Below, in pieces: positions 8,321-16,366 of a stretch of 42,309 nt of DNA. Each line of letters begins with the position of its first letter. Position 1 is the first letter of the stretch. The stretch lies in NCBI RefSeq assembly GCF_000375545.1, contig NZ_AQXF01000003.1, positions 644,071 through 686,379 on the forward strand, given 5' to 3'. Under the pieces are notes generated by a model. It was not told the DNA's origin. It was given only the letters and a program-made list of their open reading frames with translations, and searched no databases. The translations under genes were made by a program, and so were the position numbers. This DNA is from Kordiimonas gwangyangensis DSM 19435 = JCM 12864. GTDB lineage: Bacteria > Pseudomonadota > Alphaproteobacteria > Sphingomonadales > Kordiimonadaceae.

Positions 8321-9289
8321 TCAGCTGGTTACAAAGTCGCTGTCCGCATAACCCTGATAATAAAGCAGGCAAGTCAGGTCGCTGTGTCGCACGGACGCGG
8401 CGGCGGCGTCCTGCGTCTTGGGTTTGGCGTGATAGGCCACGCCAAGGCCCGCGCCTTCGATCATCGGGATATCATTGGCGCCGTCACCAACCGCGAGGAT
8501 ATCTGACGCCTCAAGGCCCAGTTTTTCCTTATATTCCAGCAAAGTATCAAGCTTCGTTTGCGCGCCGCAGATGGGCTTCCTTACCGTGCCCGAGAGCGCG
8601 TCACCATCAAACTCAAGCACGTTCGAGCGGTGAACGTCAAAGCCGATGGCTTCCGCCACCCGGCCAGTGAAAAAGGTAAAGCCGCCCGAGACCAGCACGG
8701 CGGTCGCGCCCGCTTTCTTCATGGTCTGCACCAGCGTACGCGCGCCGCCCATAAGCTCAATTCGTTCGCTATAACAACGCTCTAGGTCACGTAGCGGAAG
8801 GCCTTTAAGGAGCGCGACACGTTCCGTGAGCGCGCCCTCAAAATCCAGCTCACCACGCATGGCGGCCTCGGTGATGGCGGCGACTTTTTCCTTGAGGCCA
8901 ACAAAATCCGCAAGTTCATCAATACATTCGACCGTGATCATGGTAGAATCCATGTCGGCGAGGATGAGCTTCTTGCGGCGGCCCTCTGTGGGCTGCAGGC
9001 ACCAGTCAAGGCCACGCACATCAATCGCCCCGGCAAGGCCGGGAATGTGTGCGAAAACTGTGCGGGAGAAGTGCGGGCTTTGTCCGGAATCTGCGCGGGA
9101 TGTGTGCGGGATCTGTGCATCATCTGTGCGGAGAGTGTGCGGAAAATCGAAGGTCAGGTCGACCGCCTTGCCCGCGCTCAAAATACGCTCCGTCACCGGC
9201 GCACTGACCGCGTTTTTTACCCCATCCACAATTTTATCGAGCGGCGCATCAGCGTCAGGGTTGACGACAAGGGTCAAAGCGATATGCAT
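8321..9289 (-). CDS. serB: Phosphoserine phosphatase with an inserted 11-residue repeat
   Basis: Final step of serine synthesis, hydrolysing phosphoserine. The HAD nucleophile motif ADMDST puts Asp112 and Asp114 in the active site. VECIDELADF, the VSGGFTFF motif, and GDGANDIPMI for Mg binding are all present. The frame opens at 9307, but ATG 9289 has AAGGA about 10 nt upstream and is preferred (322 residues). Between the N-terminal regulatory region and the HAD domain, residues 49-81 consist of three 11-residue units starting FPHT, IPHT and SPHF. They are encoded by a 9-copy 11-nt DNA repeat (see the repeat entry). The insert does not touch catalytic motifs, so activity is expected. Confidence 0.95.
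   Translation of the reverse strand: MHIALTLVVNPDADAPLDKIVDGVKNAVSAPVTERILSAGKAVDLTFDFPHTLRTDDAQIPHTSRADSGQSPHFSRTVFAHIPGLAGAIDVRGLDWCLQPTEGRRKKLILADMDSTMITVECIDELADFVGLKEKVAAITEAAMRGELDFEGALTERVALLKGLPLRDLERCYSERIELMGGARTLVQTMKKAGATAVLVSGGFTFFTGRVAEAIGFDVHRSNVLEFDGDALSGTVRKPICGAQTKLDTLLEYKEKLGLEASDILAVGDGANDIPMIEGAGLGVAYHAKPKTQDAAAASVRHSDLTCLLYYQGYADSDFVTS
9048..9146 (-). repeat. Nine-copy 11-bp tandem repeat inside serB
   Basis: On the + strand, nine consecutive 11-bp units approximate TGTGCGGGATC, with starts at 9048, 9059, 9070, 9081, 9092, 9103, 9114, 9125 and 9136. TGTGCGG or a close variant begins each unit. Since 11 is not a multiple of 3, three units (33 bp) make one 11-residue protein period. 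Nine units total 99 bp, exactly 33 codons, so the reading frame is kept. Confidence 0.93.
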
Positions 9290-9315
9290 GGGGGAGTGAT
9301 CCTTCATTTGGCGAG

Positions 9316-10269
9316 GTGGCCTTGAAACGAGCCCTTTTTATTGCAGGTCCGACCGCGAGCGGCAAGTCGGCATTGTCGCTTCGCCTCGCAGAAGATCTTA
9401 ACGGTGTGATTATTAATGCTGACAGCATGCAGGTCTATAAGGACCTGCGTGTCATCACCGCGCGGCCGAGTGAGGCGGAGGAGGCCGAGGCCCCCCACAA
9501 GCTTTATGGTTTCCTCGACGGCAGCGAGGTTTGCTCCGCCGCTTTCTGGGCTGAGCGCGCGATGGAGGAGATCGAAACGGCGTGGGCCGCGGGCCAGACC
9601 CCGATTGTGATTGGCGGCACCGGCATGTATTTCAAAGTGCTGCTGGACGGTATCGCCGTGATCCCGGACATCCCGGATGATATTCGCCGCAGTGTCCGTA
9701 ACCGCTGCGCCGCAGAGGGCAGCGAGGCATTGCACGAGGAACTGATGGCTGTGGACGGGAGGACCGCCACCCGCCTTGCGCCCGGTGACAGCCAGCGCAT
9801 CTGCCGCGCGCTTGAGGTTTACCTCGCGACAGGCAAGCCCATCAGCGCATGGCAGGCGGAGACAGCGCCGGGGCCAATGAAAGCGCATGATGAGGCGGGG
9901 GAGGTGGTCAAGGTGGTGCTCGACCCACCACGGGACGTTCTTTATGATCGCTGCAACCGGCGCTTCGACCTGATGATGCAACAAGGTGCGCTTGAGGAAG
10001 TGCAGGCACTCATGGCCAGGGAGCTTGATCCCAGCCTGCCGCTGATGCGCTCTCTCGGTGTGCCGCAGCTTATTGCCTACCTGCGCGGTGGCTTGCCCTA
10101 TGACGACGCCATGGAAGACGCCAAGATGCAAACCCGCCGTTTTGCCAAGCGCCAGCTCACGTGGTTCCGTAACCAATTTGGTGACTGGAAAAGGTTACCT
10201 GCGCAACTTTCGGAAAGTGCGTATGGGGATTTTGTGAATAAAAATATCAAAAACCCGTTGACTGAGTAA
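9316..10269 (+). CDS. miaA: tRNA dimethylallyltransferase
   Basis: Transfers a dimethylallyl group to A37 of tRNAs reading UNN codons. The 317-residue protein has the P-loop GPTASGKSALS near residue 11, NADSMQVYKDLRVITARPS, IGGTGMYFK and the C-terminal RRFAKRQLTWFRNQ, all typical of MiaA. No ATG is available. GTG 9316 is the first usable start; TTG 9322 is an alternative. Ribosome-site support is weak. It is divergent from serB with 26 bp between start codons, so each promoter must lie inside the other gene or be very compact. Confidence 0.95.
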   Translation: MALKRALFIAGPTASGKSALSLRLAEDLNGVIINADSMQVYKDLRVITARPSEAEEAEAPHKLYGFLDGSEVCSAAFWAERAMEEIETAWAAGQTPIVIGGTGMYFKVLLDGIAVIPDIPDDIRRSVRNRCAAEGSEALHEELMAVDGRTATRLAPGDSQRICRALEVYLATGKPISAWQAETAPGPMKAHDEAGEVVKVVLDPPRDVLYDRCNRRFDLMMQQGALEEVQALMARELDPSLPLMRSLGVPQLIAYLRGGLPYDDAMEDAKMQTRRFAKRQLTWFRNQFGDWKRLPAQLSESAYGDFVNKNIKNPLTE

Positions 10270-10286
10270 TTTTCCTAACCTAAAAA
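10258..10286 (+). promoter_or_regulatory. Candidate ilvB promoter
   Basis: TTGACT at 10258-10263, a 17-bp spacer and TAAAAA at 10281-10286, overlapping the end of miaA. Expected transcription start is about 10293-10295, exactly where the first leader hairpin begins. The -35 is close to consensus and the -10 moderate. Confidence 0.6.
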
Positions 10287-10294
10287 ACGCCTAT

Positions 10295-10394
10295 CGGCAC
10301 CAAGCCAGCCCAGGTGCCGGTACTGGAACCTCCAGCCCAAGTTGGTTCCAACTGTGACGAGACCCACCCCTGGGGGCGCTCAAAGAGCGCCCCC
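10295..10394 (+). promoter_or_regulatory. Structured ilvB leader RNA: twin hairpins plus GC hairpin
   Basis: Three hairpins lie in the ilvB 5' leader. H1: CGGCACC 10295-10301 pairs with GGTGCCG 10313-10319. H2: TGGAACC 10324-10330 pairs with GGTTCCA 10344-10350. Both loops contain the identical octamer CCAGCCCA (10305-10312 and 10332-10339). At one stem position H1 has C-G where H2 has A-U, a compensatory change inside a tandem duplication. H3: GGGGGCGCTC-AAA-GAGCGCCCCC (10372-10394) has a 10-bp stem but no U-tract. ilvB starts at 10477. No leader peptide rich in Ile, Leu or Val codons is apparent. A cis-regulatory RNA is inferred; the class is not one I recognise. Confidence 0.65.
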
Positions 10395-10476
10395 AACTAT
10401 TATAGGGATTAAGGGGTTCTCGCTCGCGTGATGGGCGGCAGAGATAAACGGACAAACAGTCAAAACGGACAGGACA

Positions 10477-12288
10477 ATGACGGCAACAACCACGATACCG
10501 GCCACCGGTCGAGCGAAAGAGAAGGCAGATGATGCGCCGATTTTGAGCGGCGCACAAATGATCCTTAGGGCGCTGACGGAGCTAGGTGTGGAAGTCGTCT
10601 TCGGCTACCCCGGCGGGGCGGTCCTGCCGATCTATGACGAGATTTTCAAGCAGGATAAAATCAAGCACATCCTCGTGCGGCACGAGCAGGCAGCCGCCCA
10701 CGCGGCCGAAGGTTACGCGCGCACGACCGGCAAGCCCGGCGTTGTGCTGGTAACATCCGGCCCCGGTGCGACGAACGCTGTAACCGGCCTTACTGATGCG
10801 CTCTTGGATTCTATCCCGATCATCTGTCTCACGGGCCAGGTTGCGCGGCACCTCATTGGTAACGACGCCTTCCAGGAAGCCGACACCGTTGGCATCACGC
10901 GGCCTTGCACCAAGCATAACTATCTGGTGAAGGATACCGAACGCCTGCCGGATATCATCCACGAAGCCTTCTATGTGGGCACCAATGGCCGTCCGGGCCC
11001 TGTGGTGATTGACCTGCCGAAGGACGTTCAGATCGAGAAGGCGCCATATCGTCGGTCGGGCCAACGCGGTGAACACCGCACTTACCGCCCACAACTGGAC
11101 GGTGATGAACTGGCGCTCCGTGAAGCGGCCGCTGCACTGGCGCGCGCTGAACGCCCGATTGTCTATTCCGGTGGTGGCATCATCAACGCGGGCCCCGAGG
11201 CATCTGAGCTGCTGGCGGAATTTACCCGCCTCATCGGTGCGCCGATCACCAACACCCTGATGGGCCTTGGCGCTTACCCAGCGTCCGACAAGCAGTTCCT
11301 TGGCATGCTGGGCATGCACGGCACATGGGAAGCCAACCACGCCATGCACGACTGTGACGTGATGCTGGCCGTTGGCGCCCGCTTTGACGACCGTGTGACG
11401 GGCAGGGTGGATGCTTTCTCCCCCGGCTCGACCAAAATTCAGGTTGATATCGACCTCTCGAGCATCAACAAAAACGTGCCGGTTGATATTCCGATCATCG
11501 CGGATGCGGGCCGTGCGCTCAAACGCCTGATCGAGATCTGGCATGAAGAAGGCTACGCCAAGTCGCAGCCTGATCTGGCGCCCTGGTGGGCGCAGATCGA
11601 GCATTGGCGCACCAAGAAGTGCCTTTCGTACAAGGACAGTGACGAGGTGATCCTGCCGCAAAAGTCGCTTGAGCGGCTGGCGCATTTCACCAAAGGCAAG
11701 GACGCCATTTTCTCCACCGAAGTGGGCCAGCACCAGATGTGGGCGGCGCAGTTCCTTGGCTTTGATAAACCTAACCGCTGGCTGACCTCAGGCGGCCTTG
11801 GCACCATGGGTTACGGCCTGCCGGCTGCCATCGGTGCGCAGATCGCTTACCCCGACCGGCTGGTGATTGACGTATCCGGCGAAGCCTCGTTCCAGATGAA
11901 CATGCAGGAACTGGGCACCATCGCGCAGTATGAGCTGCCGGTGAAAATCTTCATCATGAACAATGAATATATGGGCATGGTGCGCCAGTGGCAGGACCTT
12001 TCCTATGATGGCCGCCGCTCCCACAGCTATTCCGAAAGCCTGCCGGACTTTGTGAAGCTGGCCGAAGCTTACGGCATCAAGGGCATTGTGGTCGAAGACC
12101 CGGCCAAGCTTGATGAAGCGATCCTTGAGATGATTAACCACGACGGCCCGGTCCTGATGGATTGCCGCGTGGCGAAAATTGAAAACTGTTTCCCCATGGT
12201 ACCGGCGGGTGCCGCCCATAACGAAATGCTGCTTGCAGGCGACGTGATCGGCAAGCCGAAAGACGATGACGCGCTAGCGGTCGTTTAA
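10477..12288 (+). CDS. ilvB: Acetolactate synthase, large (catalytic) subunit
   Basis: ThDP-dependent condensation of pyruvate with pyruvate or 2-ketobutyrate, the first common step of valine, leucine and isoleucine synthesis. It has 603 residues. The N-terminal domain carries FGYPGGAVLPIYDE and the ThDP-activating glutamate in VRHEQAAAHAAEGYART. The C-terminal domain carries GLGTMGYGLPAAIGAQ and the cofactor motif, read here as VSGEASFQMN, followed by NNEYMGMVRQWQ. The usual Mg-binding aspartate of the GDG/GDA motif is a glutamate in this protein. AGGAC precedes the ATG. It is followed by ilvN after 54 bp; the holoenzyme is a large/small subunit complex. Confidence 0.97.
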   Translation: MTATTTIPATGRAKEKADDAPILSGAQMILRALTELGVEVVFGYPGGAVLPIYDEIFKQDKIKHILVRHEQAAAHAAEGYARTTGKPGVVLVTSGPGATNAVTGLTDALLDSIPIICLTGQVARHLIGNDAFQEADTVGITRPCTKHNYLVKDTERLPDIIHEAFYVGTNGRPGPVVIDLPKDVQIEKAPYRRSGQRGEHRTYRPQLDGDELALREAAAALARAERPIVYSGGGIINAGPEASELLAEFTRLIGAPITNTLMGLGAYPASDKQFLGMLGMHGTWEANHAMHDCDVMLAVGARFDDRVTGRVDAFSPGSTKIQVDIDLSSINKNVPVDIPIIADAGRALKRLIEIWHEEGYAKSQPDLAPWWAQIEHWRTKKCLSYKDSDEVILPQKSLERLAHFTKGKDAIFSTEVGQHQMWAAQFLGFDKPNRWLTSGGLGTMGYGLPAAIGAQIAYPDRLVIDVSGEASFQMNMQELGTIAQYELPVKIFIMNNEYMGMVRQWQDLSYDGRRSHSYSESLPDFVKLAEAYGIKGIVVEDPAKLDEAILEMINHDGPVLMDCRVAKIENCFPMVPAGAAHNEMLLAGDVIGKPKDDDALAVV

Positions 12289-12342
12289 TCTGGCTCATGA
12301 CCCATAAAACGTTAGACTGACAAGTAGAAAGACAACTGAATA

Positions 12343-12867
12343 ATGGACGGCTCCATGAAAGAGATTGGCACGATCGCCCGGCACACCATCAGCGTTATCG
12401 TTGATAACGAGGCAGGGGTTCTTGCGCGCGTTACCGGCCTGTTTTCCGGTCGCGGCTACAATATTGAAAGCCTGACGGTGGCGGAAGTTGACCACACCGG
12501 CACACGTTCGCGCATCACCGTTGTGACCTCGGGCACCCGTATGGTGATTGAGCAGATCAAGGCGCAGCTTGACCGCCTTGTGCCTGTTCACAAGGTGGCT
12601 GACCTCACGATCGATGGCACCTTTGTCTCGCGTGATATGGCGCTGGTGAAAGTGTCTGGCTCGGGCGAACGGCGGGTTGAGGCGCTGCGCATTGCGGATA
12701 CCTTCCGTGCGCGCACCGTTGATGCCTCCGTCAACAGCTTCATTTTTGAACTTACCGGCTCCACAGAGAAGATTGACGCTTTTGTGGAACTGATGGCCGA
12801 CCTCGGCCTTGTGGAGGTGGCGCGCACCGGTGCGGTCGCGCTCTCCCGCGGGCCCTCGGGGCTTTAA
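12343..12867 (+). CDS. ilvN: Acetolactate synthase, small (regulatory) subunit
   Basis: Binds valine and stimulates and feedback-regulates the large subunit. The 174-residue protein begins with an ACT domain (HTISVIVDNEAGVLARVTGLFS, then GYNIESLTVAEVD) and has the second regulatory half (RDMALVKVSGSGERR, ending FVELMADLGLVEVARTGAVALSRG). This length is that of the ilvH/ilvN long form. ATG 12343 and ATG 12355 are both possible starts; neither has a strong ribosome site. It lies between ilvB and ilvC. Confidence 0.95.
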   Translation: MDGSMKEIGTIARHTISVIVDNEAGVLARVTGLFSGRGYNIESLTVAEVDHTGTRSRITVVTSGTRMVIEQIKAQLDRLVPVHKVADLTIDGTFVSRDMALVKVSGSGERRVEALRIADTFRARTVDASVNSFIFELTGSTEKIDAFVELMADLGLVEVARTGAVALSRGPSGL

Positions 12868-12877
12868 GACTTGAACC

Positions 12878-12927
12878 ACCGGGGCGGCTGGTCCCGGTCA
12901 GGATTTTGATGAATAGGGGCTGGCCCC
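12878..12927 (+). promoter_or_regulatory. Hairpin pair upstream of ilvC
   Basis: ACCGGG (12878-12883) pairs with CCCGGT (12893-12898), with a GCGGCTGGT loop. GGGG (12916-12919) pairs with CCCC (12924-12927), with a CTGG loop. Both expose GGCTGG or CTGG, which is complementary to part of the CCAGCCCA loops in the ilvB leader. There is no T-run, so intrinsic termination is unlikely. Function is unknown. Confidence 0.35.
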
Positions 12928-12944
12928 CGTTAGAGGACAAGTAG

Positions 12945-13967
<1,023 letters not shown>

Positions 13968-14005
13968 TCCCTTAAGACACTCTTGAGTTCCAGGAGAGTC
14001 CCTGA

Positions 14006-14040
14006 CGGGCGGAGCCACCAGGCCCCGCCCGATTTTTTTT
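14006..14040 (+). terminator. Intrinsic terminator after ilvC
   Basis: Stem CGGGCGG (14006-14012) / CCGCCCG (14025-14031), followed by A and eight T. This is a textbook terminator and marks the end of the ilv operon. Confidence 0.95.
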
Positions 14041-14117
14041 GGTTGCTCCCCGCGTGCATGCCTTGATGGCAGGAATACAACTGTGCATATTGGCCAAGTG
14101 CATTGATGGGGGATTTG

Positions 14118-15443
14118 GTGATTTTTCGAATAATCTTGACGGTAGTCTCGCTGAACCTGTTTGTGGGTATCGCGTTGGCGGAGAATGAGTTCGACCTACC
14201 GGAAGTCCGGATTACGGTATCGCCGTCCGCGAGCGGGTTGAACTTTCACTATTCGCTGCAGGAGGAAGTGACGGACTTTCCTTTCTTCCTGCAAGAACTT
14301 CCCGCGCGAGGCACATCGTGGCAGGTACAGGAAAGCGACCTGATAATCGCAAATGGTTCAGTGCGTTCGGTGCGCGATGTCGGGTTCAAGGAATTTCACG
14401 TCCATATCGAACCAGACAGACAGGTGGACACACTCCCGCGGTTCGGTGTTTTGCCTTTGGGGTCTGATGGCTATCTGTTTTCCACCCATGCAGTCGTCGC
14501 TGACCCAACGATACTTTACACCGCACTTTGCGTCGACATCCCCAAAGGAATTTGCGCTTCGGAAGACTGGCAGGCCGGCTATTTTGTAACAAAGGCCTCG
14601 GGCCCGGTTGATGACCTTACCTTGATACAGCGCGCTTCAGTGTACGTCGGTCCTCAGGAGATAAGCGAAAACCGCTTGTACCATTCTTTGATCGATCCAC
14701 GGTTGCCGAATGAATTGCAGGCCTTGGCTGACAAGGAAATGCGTCGCAACATCGAGTTCTATAAAACATCTTTTGGATTTGAGTTGCTGGAAATACCGCA
14801 GCTCATTGTGAGCTGGGGCGGAGAAGGTGACACCCCGAGGGTGGTAAGCGCTGCGAGTGTTTTTTCGACAATCATCCTGCATGTGATTGGGGCGAGCTCT
14901 CATGACAGCGCCGAGGTCGAAGACCAACTGAGGGAGAATATCACGGTTCGTATGGCTCATCATTCGGTCCAAGGATACTTCATGACGCGAGAGAGCCGAA
15001 CCATCCCTTGGTTTTATTGGGGGATGTTCAATTACATGGTGGAGAAGAGCCTCAAATATACTACGCCGCGAGAACTGGCGTTGAGGTACCTGAGGCCGTG
15101 CCGCAATAGTTTGCAAGAGAACGACTTACTGGAAATGAACAGCGCATGCGGCGCGCTGATCCATGCGCTTGCTGACGTGATGCTCGCCAAAGGTTCAGAG
15201 GGTCGTAGAGACTGGATTTGGCTGCTGAACCGTGCCAAAAAAAGCACTCGAAATTATGTCGGCTTCTTCAGTGATCAGTATTTCGAGCATCTTGCATCGT
15301 TTGATCTCGAACGACGCCTTCAAGGTTTCTTTGATGCCTTGAAGGCAGGTGACGGGAGTGCTGGCGCCAAGCTTGAAAGCGCAATTCAAGCTTTCGACCT
15401 TCAATACAACACAACCCCGCCCCATGAAGGTAGAGATGACTGA
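14118..15443 (+). CDS. Exported protein resembling a zinc peptidase without its zinc ligands
   Basis: Unrecognised family. GTG 14118 is chosen because GGGGGA sits 6 nt upstream and the protein then begins with a clean signal peptide ending ALA before ENEFD; the frame is also open from TTG 14103 and ATG 14106. Total 441 residues. The N-terminal third is beta-rich. Around residues 277-310 the layout RMAHHSVQGYF ... IPWFYWGMFNYMVEK resembles the HExxH and WxxEGxxxY region of M1/M61-type gluzincin peptidases. Here HExxH reads HHSVQ (His281 to Gln285) and the downstream Glu is Trp301. A non-catalytic peptidase-like protein is inferred. Codon use is visibly AT-richer than in neighbours, suggesting transfer. 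Its stop overlaps the GNAT start. Confidence 0.7.
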   Translation: MIFRIILTVVSLNLFVGIALAENEFDLPEVRITVSPSASGLNFHYSLQEEVTDFPFFLQELPARGTSWQVQESDLIIANGSVRSVRDVGFKEFHVHIEPDRQVDTLPRFGVLPLGSDGYLFSTHAVVADPTILYTALCVDIPKGICASEDWQAGYFVTKASGPVDDLTLIQRASVYVGPQEISENRLYHSLIDPRLPNELQALADKEMRRNIEFYKTSFGFELLEIPQLIVSWGGEGDTPRVVSAASVFSTIILHVIGASSHDSAEVEDQLRENITVRMAHHSVQGYFMTRESRTIPWFYWGMFNYMVEKSLKYTTPRELALRYLRPCRNSLQENDLLEMNSACGALIHALADVMLAKGSEGRRDWIWLLNRAKKSTRNYVGFFSDQYFEHLASFDLERRLQGFFDALKAGDGSAGAKLESAIQAFDLQYNTTPPHEGRDD

Positions 15444-15999
15444 TATTTTACCCATTGAGACTGACCGGTTGATCATTCGTGCGTTTCGCGAGAGCGATGC
15501 GGAGGCTTTCCATAGCTGGCGCAATGATCCTGTGGTGGTGCGCTATACCTTGTGGGATTTCCCGTACCCTTTGGCGCGGGCAGAGAAGTTCGCGCGGGAG
15601 ATGGCGGTGATGGAGCCGTTCCCTGTGGGCAAATACTATCAGCTCATGCTCGAAGAGAAGGTCACGGGCACGGCGGTGGGTGACATCGGCATCGGTAACG
15701 GGGTGACCGCGCCCGGCGTGGTGCGGGTGGGCTATACGCTATCGACACCCGCGCAGGGCAAAGGCTATATGACTGAGGCTTTGCGGGCGCTGCTGCCCGC
15801 GCTCATCGTGCCGCTCGGCGTGCAGATGTTCTCCACCGATATTGATGCGCGCAACCCGGCTTCGGGGCGGGTGCTGGAACGGCTCGGTTTCAAGGCTGGT
15901 CCGCTTTATGAAAAACGCACGCTGGTGCGCGGCGAATGGTGTGATGAAATTGACTATGACGTCAGCGCAGAGGCGCTTCTTGCCCATCTTTCGCAATAG
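15436..15999 (+). CDS. GNAT-family N-acetyltransferase (RimJ/RimL type)
   Basis: Predicted acetyl-CoA-dependent acetyltransferase of 187 residues. It starts with the typical IETDRLIIRAFRESDAEAF strand. It also has the acetyl-CoA loop TPAQGKGYMTEAL and the C-terminal NPASGRVLERLGFK. The frame is open further upstream, but ATG 15436 has AGGTAGAG in front and begins at the domain edge. It overlaps the previous gene by 8 nt, so the two are probably co-translated. The substrate cannot be deduced. Confidence 0.92.
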   Translation: MTDILPIETDRLIIRAFRESDAEAFHSWRNDPVVVRYTLWDFPYPLARAEKFAREMAVMEPFPVGKYYQLMLEEKVTGTAVGDIGIGNGVTAPGVVRVGYTLSTPAQGKGYMTEALRALLPALIVPLGVQMFSTDIDARNPASGRVLERLGFKAGPLYEKRTLVRGEWCDEIDYDVSAEALLAHLSQ

Positions 16000-16055
16000 T
16001 TTCACTTGTGACGTTTTGAAATAAAATTTCTCAAATTAGCGCCTTGCGAAAAGAA

Positions 16056-16061
16056 TATAAT
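16056..16061 (+). promoter_or_regulatory. Candidate -10 element upstream of the small protein gene and leuA
   Basis: An exact TATAAT in an AT-rich 109-bp gap after the GNAT gene. The -35 at 17-18 bp spacing is poor. It would drive the small ORF at 16109 and leuA. Confidence 0.35.
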
Positions 16062-16108
16062 CTGGTAATGCTTGATTATTGACAGTTTGCACAAGGAACC
16101 GGCGCTTC

Positions 16109-16264
16109 ATGCAGCCCTACCGGTACAAAAAGGCCAAAGCCATTGCGATTGCACGCAGCCGCGCGCAAGACGCGTTTTTGGCACGTCTTGGCCTGATTGG
16201 TGGTTCCGCGCTGTTCCTATCGCTTCTCCTACTGTTTGCGGCTGGCCGACTTACAGGCCCTTGA
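16109..16264 (+). CDS. Small single-pass membrane protein upstream of leuA
   Basis: A 51-residue reading frame with an Arg/Lys-rich start (MQPYRYKKAKAIAIARSRAQ) followed by one hydrophobic helix at about residues 26-46 and a short polar end. AAGGAA lies about 10 nt before the ATG; a TTG at 16079 is an alternative start. Third-position GC bias and codon choice look coding. It could be a real small membrane protein or a translated leader for leuA, 102 bp downstream. It is not rich in Leu codons at its start. Confidence 0.45.
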   Translation: MQPYRYKKAKAIAIARSRAQDAFLARLGLIGGSALFLSLLLLFAAGRLTGP

Positions 16265-16300
16265 GCACGAAGGCAGATGATGCGTTGGCATCTCGGTGCT
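16264..16300 (+). promoter_or_regulatory. Leader hairpin before leuA
   Basis: A two-part stem: AGCAC 16264-16268 pairs with GTGCT 16296-16300, and GATGC 16279-16283 pairs with GCATC 16288-16292 around a GTTG loop. It begins at the stop codon of the small upstream ORF. There is no T-run. It could couple translation of the small ORF to leuA expression; this is inference. Confidence 0.35.
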
Positions 16301-16366
16301 TGAGGGAGAAGCCACTGATTTCACACATATTTTCGTTCAGTACCTTTAGTAATTGGGAAGAGAGCC

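Noticed and set aside
9048-9146. CRISPR array
   Set aside because: The units are 11 bp with no spacers and lie inside the serB reading frame.
10314-10412. GTG-started short frame as an ilvB leader peptide
   Set aside because: It has only scattered Val and Leu codons, no ribosome site, and it runs straight through both hairpins; it does not fit branched-chain attenuation.
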